NCBI GenBank assembly: GCA_029817715.1
Contig: JARUPY010000083.1
Coordinates: 3,348,001 to 3,412,000 of the forward strand
Reading direction: 5' to 3'
Origin: Melastoma dodecandrum
Lineage: Eukaryota > Streptophyta > Magnoliopsida > Myrtales > Melastomataceae
Length of the DNA: 64,000 nt
Shown: piece by piece, positions 54,513 through 64,000 of the stretch
Numbering within the stretch: position 1 is the first letter of the stretch
Layout: every line of letters starts with the position of its first letter
The notes under the pieces: generated by a model
Seen by the model: the letters and a program-made list of their open reading frames with translations, nothing else
Databases searched by the model: none
What the model was told of the DNA's origin: nothing
Translations under genes and position numbers: made by a program

Positions 54513-57500
54513 ATGCCGACGGCCCACCAGAAATCCCGGCGAGTGTTCTGTGTCGGAACCGCCGATACGAAGTGGGCAGAGCTCCAGTTCCTCTCCAGAT
54601 CCGTCAAATCCTACATTTCTGTCTTTTCCTCCGCCTCCCTTCCCGAGGTAGGTTCACGTAAGGATCGTCGTCGTGTCTTCGTCGTAATTGGCGTAGGATC
54701 ATGGACGCTTCGTTTGCAGGTTGCAGTGTCTGTTCTCGATGTATCGGCCGGTAATCGAGAGGTCAATGCGATGGACGGCGTGGAGTTCGTCACTAGGAAT
54801 GAGTTGCTCTCCGCGCACTTTGATTCGCTCGGCCAGAAGTGTGACGAACTTCCAGAGGATAGAGGAGAAGCAGTGGGAGTGATGAGCAAGGCTTTGGAGT
54901 GTTACTTGAAGCGATTTGTTGACAACGGGATGGTTGTTGGAGTTATAGGACTAGGAGGAAGCGGAGGGACTTCGTTGATTGCTAGTGCCTTTCGAGCTCT
55001 GCCTATAGGTCTGCCAAAGTTGATCATTTCGACAGTGGCGAGCGGCCAGACAGAGCCTTATATCGGTTACACCGATCTAGTGTTATTCCCATCGGTAGTG
55101 GATGTATGCGGGATCAATAGCGTGAGCACAATGGTTTTTTCCAATGCTGCCGCTGCGTTTGCCGGGATGGTGATTGGAAAGGTTGGTGTTATTGATAAAG
55201 GCAAGGAAGGAATGTCGGGATCAAGACCTTTGGTGGGAATTACAATGTTTGGGGTCACAACGCCTTGTGTGACTGCAGTTACTGAGATGTTGAAAGAGGA
55301 AGGGCACGAGTGCTTGGTTTTTCATGCCACAGGAGTTGGTGGGAGGGCCATGGAGGCTCTGGTTAAAGAAGGCTTTATACAGGTGAGTTTCTATAGCTTT
55401 TTGTTGGAACTATATGATCCTGATGTTTTGAGAAGATGCTGTGTTACAGGATGGAGTGAAAACAAGACCTGAAGCAGAAAAAGGACATTCTATTGTAATC
55501 CCATTTAAAAGTGTTTCTGGAAACAGCATAATGTGTTTTATAGAATCTCTATTCTTTTTCTCCTCATACTCTATAGTCATTTGTCGTCAGCATTGGCTGA
55601 AGTTTGTAAATTGTGTCCAATAAAATTTTTGATGGTTGATCATGGTCGTTGATATATATTCCTTATGTTAACTGAAACCAATGTTCACAGGGTGTGTTAG
55701 ACATTACATCAACAGAGGTGGCTGACCATATTGTTGGGGGTGTGATGGCTTGTGATGAGTCCCGTTTTGATGCCATCTTGGAAAGGAAGGTTCCTTTTGT
55801 ATTGAGTGTTGGTGCACTAGATATGGTGAACTTTGGAGCAATGGAAACAATCCCTTCAGAATTTCAGAAGAGGAAGATCCATGTCCATAATAAGCAGGTA
55901 TGAGGTCACTGAGGTTTCACTTCTTATCTTGTTTTACCATTTCAAATTTGATATTGAGTTGCTCTTAGGGGACTTTCATATATTTTTAGTTGCATTGTCA
56001 ATGCAAATATGCATATGCCTGGCTTTCTGCTATTTGATGATAGCAGAGTCCTTCTCAAAAAGAAATTCTTATGGCTATAGGTTTCACTAATGCGAACAAC
56101 GGTCGAAGAGAACAAAAGGTTTGCCAGCTTCATCGCAAATAAACTGAATAAATCATCGTCTAAAGTAACTCTCTGTCTTCCAGAGAAGGGTGTTTCTGCG
56201 TTAGATGCTCCAGGTATGGCATTTTATGATCCAGATGCCACTGCCACTCTTATTAATGAGCTAAAGGATCTGGTCAGAACAGACGGTGACCGGCAGGTAC
56301 CTTCAAATTGATCTTGACCATCTGCCTGCTCATTTCATACTTTCAGAGTTAGACTGAACTTTCTCAGCATTGTTTTTTGGACAGATACGGTTGTATCCAT
56401 ATCACATAAATGACGCACAGTTCGCGAAAGCAATTGTCGATGCGTACATAGAGATTGACCAAGCTGCTAGAACAGAACCATCTGCAGCAGTCAATTCCAC
56501 GGAAGACACAGACAAGGAAGAAGTATCTGGGATTAGTTATTCTAGCTTCAGGGCTGCCTTTTACCACCCTACTAATTTCCCAAATGCAAAACCTGGTGTG
56601 TTTTCTCCCTACTGATTTGCTGTGATTAATAATATTTTTGTCATTCTCACTTGTCATTGCTCTCTTAAGTCTCATTCTATAGATTATATACTCTCTTTTT
56701 CCTGGAGATCTGTTTTCATATGATGGATTAGGTACATGAGACCGATGATGGTTTCAGTATATTATGTGAAAAGGCGATAACTGTATAATGACTTATCGAA
56801 CTTGAAGACATCAAAGTGAGCTCAAGTTCTCATGACAGGTTGAGTATAACCACCTAGGATGATTTCATATTCCTAAAAGTAGGTCATGGTGTAAACTGCT
56901 GTCATCATAATGTTGAGTTTACTGTAGAAAAACTTATGATGTGTGATTCACCAATGAAAAGAAAAGAAATAAAGGGAAAAGTTTTATGATATGTGTGACA
57001 GTCCGTTTAGATTAGACAAAAAAGGTCATAATGCCTTGTTGATGCCGGACAATTATCATGGGATGGATCTGTAGTTCTTTGGCAGCTCAAGCAAAGAGAA
57101 TCGTGTGTTTTCTACGACTCTGGCCACTGATGCTCAAATCATTGGGTGAACTTTCTGGCAGATACGCTTCAAAGAACTCAATCAATCTTGCAGCAACTTC
57201 AGCATCAGATTAATCAAGGAATTCCTGTTATAGGAGCTGGTGCAGGAACGGGCATCTCGGCTAAATTTGAAGAAGCAGGGGGCGTTGATCTGATTGTGCT
57301 ATATAACTCCGGGCGCTTCCGAATGGCCGGAAGGGGTTCTTTGGCTGGTTTGTTACCATATGGTGATGCCAATGCAATCGTCCTTGATATGGCTAATGAA
57401 GTGCTGCCTGTAAGTGTCGACTGAGAATCTAATGTTATATTATCCACGAATAATGTTAACTTCACTACATCTTATGATACCCTAGTTCATTGATATAACA

Positions 57501-58300
57501 ACTGATTCTTTGCAGGTTGTGAAGTCTGTGCCTGTTCTTGCTGGAGTGTGTGGAACAGATCCTTTTAGACGAATGGATTACTTCCTCAGGTCAGTGGAGT
57601 CGGTTGGATTCTCAGGAGTGCAGAATTTTCCCACTGTGGGGCTTTTTGATGGAAATTTCAGGCAAAATTTGGAAGAAACTGGAATGGGATACAAGTAAGT
57701 AATCATTATTACTCGGACCTGCTCAAAACAACTCTTGCTCATCGGTCTTTGTGATTAAAACACAGAACATTATTGCTCTTTTTCTGGCCAGATTAGAGGT
57801 TGAGATGATTGCGAAAGCTCATGAAATGGGTCTCTTAACAACTCCGTATGCCTTCAACGAACACGAAGCTGGAGAAATGGCTAAAGCTGGAGCTGATATA
57901 ATTGTTGCACACATGGGACTTACAACTTCAGGCTCAATTGGTGCAAAAACAGCCGCAACTCTGGAGGAAAGTGTAGATCGGGTGCAAGCTATTGCCAATG
58001 TCACACGTAGGATCAACCCCAATGCTATTGTCTTATGCCATGGAGGTATCAGTAAACTCAATTGTCCTGGTGATGACAGGATAATTATTTTGTAGTCCAA
58101 TGTGATTGAAGCAATGGAACCTAAATGCCTTCTGATTGCAACATGCAGGCCCGATATCTGGTCCTAAGGAGGCGGAATTTATACTGAAGAACACTCATGG
58201 AGTTCATGGCTTCTATGGGGCGTCGAGCATGGAGAGATTGCCAGTAGAAAAGGCAATTACCAGCACAATCCAAGAATATAAGGGGATATCCTTGAAGTAA
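54513..58300 (+). CDS. Tm-1-like protein (UPF0261 plus TIM-barrel signal-transduction domain)
   Basis: 754 residues, the length I recall for tomato Tm-1, in nine exons: 54513-54647, 54720-55382, 55691-55897, 56081-56296, 56385-56595, 57162-57409, 57516-57694, 57792-58045, 58149-58300. All are GT-AG with consistent phase and no lesions. The N-terminal part (to about 430) is a UPF0261 domain ([41 protein letters not shown]). The C-terminal part is a TIM-barrel ([53 protein letters not shown]). In tomato, Tm-1 binds a tobamovirus replication protein and blocks replication. Most plants have a homologue whose ordinary cellular role is unclear, so antiviral action here is not implied by sequence alone. 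Confidence 0.95.
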
Positions 58301-58893
58301 TTTTCTGCTATCGTGAGATTAACACAACACCAAGAATACAAATGGAAACTGAGGTTTGATGTATTTCGTTACCCTCCTGAATGTACAATAAGATGTGAGT
58401 TATATGCTTTCCTGATGCAGTAAATCTCCACTTTTAGCATGGAAACATCGCTTGCTAATTGATGGAGTCGTCACTTTTTCATTGTTTGCTTACTCTGGAC
58501 ATATGTGGTTTTGGTTTATCTATATTTTGTGTTGCTATCGCAGTTGTATGTACCCATGCATCTTTCCTGTTATATAAATAAAAGCCGTTGTGCTGAATTT
58601 CTCTCTTTGTGACCGAGCACTTCTTGAAATTTGCTTTGGTTCCGGAAAACGGCATTGACCATGTTTCACTACCGGAAATAGCCAGTGTCATTTCAACTCG
58701 GGACAACCTACAGAAGTAGAGTTATTGGTTTCATGAAACTTGTTCCTTGTCCAAACATGGGAGACAATACATCGTGTTGCTCGCAAGGAATGTAGAGCAT
58801 CCAACAGCAACACGGGCCCTTGAAAACTCTTAAAGAGATTTTACTGATTTTGCTGCACAAAATTCAGTTTCACTGCAGGGCACTGCCCCTTTC
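58301..58893. other. Spacer between Tm-1-like and P450 genes
   Basis: 3' UTRs of two convergent genes; a poly(A)-type AATAAA lies near 58577. No gene is supported. Confidence 0.6.
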
Positions 58894-61177
58894 CTAAAGA
58901 GATCGCAAAGTAATGGGGCAGCCACTCCTCAGCCTCGGAATATGCGCCGCCTTCTCTAAGCTGGGATCTTGATCATCAACAGTCCACCTATCCAGCAATG
59001 GAAAGATTTAAGTACTCAGTGAAAGGGGAGACGACATGAGCCTCAAGCGGGTCAATAGCTACCTGTACCCACTCGTGAGCCGGTGCAAGAACACCAACAT
59101 GGTCACCTTGGCCATGTTTATTCCCAAGCAGGTCCTGGGGCCGTACCCAAAAGGTATGAAACTGAACGGCTTTTGCATTTCCTGCAGTTTGCTCAAGATA
59201 AAAATCAGTGACCAATTGGTTGCAGAGTTCAAAATCTTTGGAGAAGTTCTAATCTGAAGTAAGGTTGTTACATCAAATCTAGAAGGGTTGAATTGCAGTG
59301 GGTCCTTGTATATATCTGGGTCATAGTGTATGCAGGTTGCGTCGATGTTCACGTGCCATCCTTCTTTTATCTTGTGACCTGCCACATTTGTAGATCACAC
59401 GAGATAAGTCATATGCATTTAGACTTTGCCTTAGGGTTGATTATCAGCATAGCGAACTTTACCATCAATGGTGCAGTCCTTGAGCGCCACCCTCGGGAAC
59501 CATAATAGCACGTTGGACATCCTTAGCGTCTCCTTGACTACCTGGAGTCAGTACCAAATCTTAGCACAGGATAGACTGCATTCTAGCATGAAGGGAGATA
59601 ACTGCGATGCTTTGGGTTCCTCACCTTTAGGCCATAGGACATTTTGCTAATGTCTTCAAGAGTAAGCGCTTCTCCTTCGGGCTTCTTCCTATTTATTTCC
59701 AGCTGTTCCTCCTGCAGATCAATGATCTTGTCGGTCGTTGTGATCGGCTGTTTACTGGACTGAGAGAAGAGGAAAATAAAAAGGAAGTGGACCTTACCCT
59801 GAGCCTCTCCTGGGCTGCTCTATTGTCGTCCAGATACTTGACGCTCCACATCATGGCCGCCGCGGTGGTGGTTTGCCCGGAAAACATCATGGTCAGTAGA
59901 TTATCCATGATTTCTGCATCATCTAGCTTTTCCTCGGGAGGTAACAAGTCTCGGTCAAGCATGGACTGTAGGAAATCCTTGCGACTGTTGTGGTTTCCGC
60001 TCCTTCGGCCTGCAATCAATTTTCTGAATCTTTCCATGAGCCTTTGACGTGCCTGTGTTTAAGACGGCAGCCGGAACTGGTCATTAGAATGGGGTGCCAT
60101 GAGAACAATTGGATCTGTCAAGTAGTAGGCACCATACTTTGATCCCTTTGTAGTATCTGGTGCCCGGGATCATGAACGGCAACGACAACATTGCATTGGA
60201 GACATCCGTGCAGTCCCGTTCGATTTCTCGCAGGGTAGTGTCATCCGTGATGCTCATCAGCATATCGCACATCCCATCAAATGCCGTCTGCCCAAGAAGA
60301 TAAACAAAAAAGACGGTCATCTTCGAGTAGTCAGAAGCCACGAAATGGCCAAGTTATTTAATCCAAAACAAAATGAATATGATCTTGCGAGAGTCCTAAT
60401 TGTACTTCCTAAATCTTAAAATTCTTTTAAAGAAAGGATTAGGGTAAACATTTAGGAAATTATGTCGAGAAATTAACCAACTCGATTAAGAGGATTAGGC
60501 AGGCTAACCTTCATGCTGAAGTCCAGCAACGCAAAGCTCTTTCCACCTCGTTCAAGCTCCTTCATCCTCTCCGACAACATGGTGTCGATCTTGGTAACAA
60601 ACTTCGACAGGGAATTCATGGAGAAAGGGTCGGACAGGAGTCTCCTGATCCTCTTGTGGTTCTCGTGTGGCACGCACAACAGGCTGTTCTTCCCGACCGC
60701 ATCTCCCATGGATTTCACGTATCCCTTGTTGAACTGCACGAAGTCGCTCGAGAACACCTGCTTTGCGCCGTCCGTTGTCGGGACGAACACATGGATCTTC
60801 CCGAACAACCTTGTCTTGAACCACTTCCCGTGCCTTGACCAAAGAAGCATTCGATATGAGAGGTGACAAGGAAGGAGCAACTTGTCAGCTGCACAGATCT
60901 TTTTTTTACTGAGAGATGGGACTCACCATAGCCTCCGGAGCTTGATGAAGTCATAGCAGCCTCTGGTGCTGTTTGTGGCCGAGAGGAACGAGAAGGTCTC
61001 CCCGATGAATGGGAGCCCCAAATTCCCAGGAATTCGGCACTTGTGGCCGTCCGGGGCGGCGCCCTTCAACTTGTATGAAAAATACAAGTAAAACCCTACG
61101 GCAGCCAAGACGGCAAGCAGCAGATCGGAGTTCCCTTTGACGAGGGAGACAAGGTTGTCTCCCAATGACCGGATCAT
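58894..61177 (-). CDS. CYP85-clan cytochrome P450, CYP722-like
   Basis: 488 residues in nine exons: 60927-61177, 60509-60833, 60138-60287, 59798-60052, 59625-59711, 59463-59541, 59272-59378, 59063-59181, 58894-58987, all with fitting phase and no lesions. The N-terminal anchor (LLLAVLAAVGFYLYFSYKLK) is followed by the Pro-rich IPGNLGLPFIGETFSFL. The I-helix reads FSGQTTTAAAMMW, the K-helix KETLR, and the haem loop FIPFGYGPRTCLG with the Cys ligand. The DP-IYKDPLQFNPSRFD segment and the C-terminal PSLEKAAHIPRLRSGCPITL resemble my memory of CYP722 proteins, some of which act in strigolactone metabolism. The usual acidic residue of the (A/G)GX(D/E)T motif is Thr here. The subfamily call is tentative; the clan is firm. 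Confidence 0.87.
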
Positions 61178-61421
61178 GCTTGGAAGAAGAAGTCCTCGAA
61201 TACGAGGATGGACTCATTTTATGTTATAAGCGGCATCGTGTGTTCATGTGAAACTACTAGCTAGGAGGATTTTTATAATAATCGGGTTGCTAAAAATTTT
61301 CCTTGTTCGATAAAATTACGTACATAAATAATTTATCACTGATGATTAATGACTTCGTCCCGGATAATATTTAACGAATGAGTTCAAAAAAGAGAATAAG
61401 GGAAACAAAGGAGCACCAAAG

Positions 61422-61545
61422 ATGCTGCTCTTCAGGCGGCTTAAGAAATATTCTAATGTTTGTTAGAGAGCTCGTGAAGACGATCCACAGATGCTCTCCA
61501 GGCGGCTTAAAGAAATATTTCTTATTCTAATATTTTGTCGGATCG
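61422..61545. repeat. Diverged direct repeat, two copies about 70 bp apart
   Basis: GATGCTGCTCTTCAGGCGGC then TTAAGAAATATTCTAATG recurs as GATGCTCTCCAGGCGGCTTA then AAGAAATATTTCTTATTCTA. Upstream of the P450 gene. Confidence 0.65.
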
Positions 61546-62355
61546 GAGAGCGTGTCTTTGGCATCTCATATGCAAAAGATTCGGATTAGAGTAAGACAAA
61601 ACTCCCAACCATATATCATTTCTGTTCATATACATTACTTGGAGATCAACCTCAACCCCTTATCGAATATAGATAGAATTTAATACTGCCACCCTGACAA
61701 TGGTTTTGATAAAGAATAGATATTAAGTCATTATTCACCATGCTCCTAAATGTTGTCGCTTTAGCTCGCGCGTGCGACGATGCTTTGAAGTGGGGGTCGA
61801 ATCCGAAACTTTAAGGTTTTCGTCGTTGCTTTTTTGGTTGGGGATTAACTGGCCATGTTGTGAGTCCGGGCCAACCGGGTCGGTCGATACCGAGGGGGAG
61901 GGGGGGGGCACTCCATTCTGTGTGGACTGAGTTTGATGCTGAGTTCACGATGTAGCACCATTATAAGTAGTAAGGACAGGACACGCACAAGTGGCCCTTG
62001 ACCACACATGTTTATAGCTCGGCACACTTGAGGGCTGTCATTGCATCATCTTCACCTCCTCCTTTTCTTTATTGTGAATGGAAAATGATTGGAAGTTGCA
62101 AATGGCCCTGAGTTCACAGGAGGATGGTCCCGGTCACACCTCCCCAATAATTGAAAATTTTCCACCACATGATGAAAAAACATACGACGAGGTCGGAGGG
62201 GGAAAATATCAAAAGAGTGTTTCATTTCTGGGTTCAGGGTTTCAACTCTTTGGCATGGTGTGTGATCTTCTATGACGACGAAAAAGTATTTTCTTGAATA
62301 AAAAACAAAAGGAGTTACAAAAAAAAAAAAAAGGAAAAGAAGAAGAAACGACGGG

Positions 62356-62445
62356 CCTTTATGGGCCGTGATCATCGGGCCCAAAGCAACTCGAATGGGC
62401 CGATTAAGAGGCCCGCAATCATGGGCTACGGACCATTGGGCCGAC
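62356..62445. promoter_or_regulatory. Cluster of six GGCCC/TGGGCC motifs
   Basis: ATGGGCCGTG, CGGGCCCAAA, ATGGGCCGAT, AGGCCCGCA, ATGGGCTA and TTGGGCCGA lie within 90 bp. Such GCCCA/site II motifs are usual near plant core promoters, but no gene start is recognised within 1 kb on the appropriate strand. Confidence 0.5.
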
Positions 62446-62730
62446 CATCCTCATTTACATCAGATTTTCTTCTGTTATTACAAGTGGTCAATTTTTCAGA
62501 CACGCAACAAGCACAAAGTTAAGTAGGACTTCTGCAAAATCTGGTCGCTGCGTTTGAATGTGTCTTTTTTTCTTTTTTATGATAAAACAAAACCCAAATT
62601 TGGCAATTTACCATCCCAATGGTCTCTTTTCAGTGGAAAAACTACCCAAAAATAAAAATAAAAAAATTTATCACCATCGTCGTCGTCTTAATTTACTGCC
62701 CATAATTAGTATTATTTTTTAAAAAATCAG

Positions 62731-64000
62731 TCAATTTTTAACGGCGGGCGGGCCGTCGTCTTCCCCTTTCTCAAACTTCTCTTCATTCTCCTTCGCCTTC
62801 GCCTTCTCCTTCTGCTCTGCCTCTTGCCTCTCCTTCTCCTTCTCCTTCTTCTTCTCCTCCTGTTTCGCCCTCAATAACTCAATGACATCATGAAAAGCCT
62901 CGTCAGGGTCGTCGCTCTTCATCAGCTCCTCCGCTACTTCTGCCGGGGTCACCTCTGTCTCCCTGATCAGATCCTCAATCTCCCCAAACAGGGGATGCTC
63001 CTTCACCCCTAGGTAGTTGGACGCGAGCACCCTGAACCCGCTGGCCGTGCAGTACGACATGTGCACGTGCATGTCCATCCTCCCCGGCCTCAGAAGTGCC
63101 GGGTCGGGCTTCTCCTTGTGGTTTGTCGTGAATATTATTATCCGTTCGTCTCCTATGCTCGACCATAGCCCGTCTACGAAATTGAGCAGGCCAGATAGCG
63201 TTACCTGATGCAAAAACGATATCCCGTACGTGAATGGACTATTGACGATTCAAGCATTAATAAAAGGTAGACTGGATCATCAAACTGACCTTTTTCTCTT
63301 GCGATTTGTGGGGCTCGGTGGTCTCCTCCTCAGCAGCACTCCGGTCGGAGAGGTCAATGGTGCAGTCGATGTCCTCGATGACGAGGATCGACCGGTTTGC
63401 CGTGGCAACCAATGCATTCCGAAGTTCAAAGTTCCTCTCCACTGCCGTCAACTCCAGATCGTACACGTCGAACTTCAGGTAATTTGCCATCGCGGCGATC
63501 AGGCTTGATTTTCCGGTACCCGGGGGGCCGTAAAGCAGGTAACCCCTCTTCCACGCCTTCCCGACCCTCCGGTAATAGTCCTTCCTCCTCAAGAACCTTT
63601 TGAGGTCCTCCAGGACTGCCTCCTTGAGCCCGATGTCCATGGCCAGGGTGTCGAAGGTCGACGGGTGGTCGAGGTTGACCGAGGTCCATATTTCGGATAA
63701 GTCGTAAAAATCCATGCTGAGGGTGAACAGCTTAAGTGTCTTCTTTTCTTGCTGCAACTCTTTGGCCCTCTCCTCGATGTACGGCAAGTACCGATCGATG
63801 ACCGTGTCCTTATGCTTCCTGTGGAAGGTCAGCTCAAAGTTCCGGGTCTCGCTCTTCCCGAACCGGCGGCCCCCCCCAAATGAATGATGCTGGTTCGACT
63901 CGACCATCCGAACCACCAGTTCCCACTTGACGTCCACCCCATCGAACACGTCCTCGATCTCCTCTTCGGGCTCAACGGAGACGTTGTGCCTGGCCTCCTT
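62731..64000 (-). CDS. AAA-ATPase of the ASD/BCS1-like family (C-terminal part)
   Basis: Truncated by the window end; the two exons seen are 63290-64000 and 62731-63204, ending at TGA 62731-62733. The AAA domain has Walker A GPPGTGKSS in the [20 protein letters not shown] segment, Walker B ILVIEDIDC, sensor IIFTTNHKEKPDPALLRPGR and the arginine-finger GRMDMHVHMSYCT. Before the ATPase comes an N-terminal SFGGGRRFGKSETRNFELTF segment typical of plant BCS1-like proteins. The C-terminus is a highly charged KEKERQEAEQKEKAKAKEN tail. Related Arabidopsis proteins (ASD, AATP1, OM66) sit in mitochondrial outer or ER membranes and are often stress-induced. The N-terminal membrane segment lies outside the window, so localisation cannot be judged. 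Confidence 0.9.

Larger units (their letters stand above)
61178..62730. other. Intergenic region between P450 and AAA-ATPase genes
   Basis: It holds the P450 promoter, a diverged direct repeat near 61422-61540 and a cluster of GGCCC/TGGGCC motifs at 62356-62445. No gene is supported. Confidence 0.5.

Overview
The window is nuclear DNA of a flowering plant, most likely a eudicot. It has many short GT-AG introns and plant-specific families: a DWF4-type P450, a zinc-finger homeodomain factor, a RADIALIS-like MYB, the SYP112 syntaxin and a Tm-1-like protein. Intergenic DNA is AT-rich and carries foldback repeats and unusually long poly-C tracts. I cannot name the species.

Layout. 1-2459 (+) is the 3' part of a DWF4/CYP90B brassinosteroid 22-hydroxylase gene. 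5531-11125 (+) is a 16-exon succinate dehydrogenase flavoprotein (SDH1) locus with three disabling lesions. 11.87-12.9 kb may be a spliced locus without a recognisable protein. 15529-16829 (+) is a SEC14/CRAL-TRIO protein, convergent with an 18-exon ERD6-like sugar transporter at 17500-21003 (-). From 21.0 to 28.5 kb there is no convincing gene. That stretch holds a GC-rich long-inverted-repeat element and a 2-kb AT-rich palindromic element containing an apparently exact 676-bp tandem duplication.

28569-29618 (+) is a ZF-HD transcription factor. Next come a LEA-like protein (31119-33352, -), an ATAD3-type mitochondrial AAA ATPase (33765-37144, -), a RADIALIS-like MYB (38353-38589, -), SYP112 (40443-41354, -) and phosphopantetheine adenylyltransferase (42165-43475, -). 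The last is divergent from a soluble inorganic pyrophosphatase (44206-45914, +). A frameshifted small gene followed by a poly(A) tract lies at 46389-46744 (+). A coiled-coil, tail-anchored protein of unknown function is at 48756-50769 (+), and a small unrecognised ORF at 51438-51815 (-) has another GC-rich foldback element 22 bp before its ATG.

The right end holds a 754-aa Tm-1-like protein (54513-58300, +), a second CYP85-clan P450 resembling CYP722 (58894-61177, -), and the C-terminal part of an AAA-ATPase of the ASD/BCS1-like family (62731 to the window edge, -).

The genes are independent single-gene units, as expected in a plant, and not an operon. Loose themes are isoprenoid-hormone P450s (DWF4 and the CYP722-like gene) and mitochondrial proteins (SDH1, ATAD3). 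The most notable observations are the damaged SDH1 copy and the two unrelated families of long-inverted-repeat elements.
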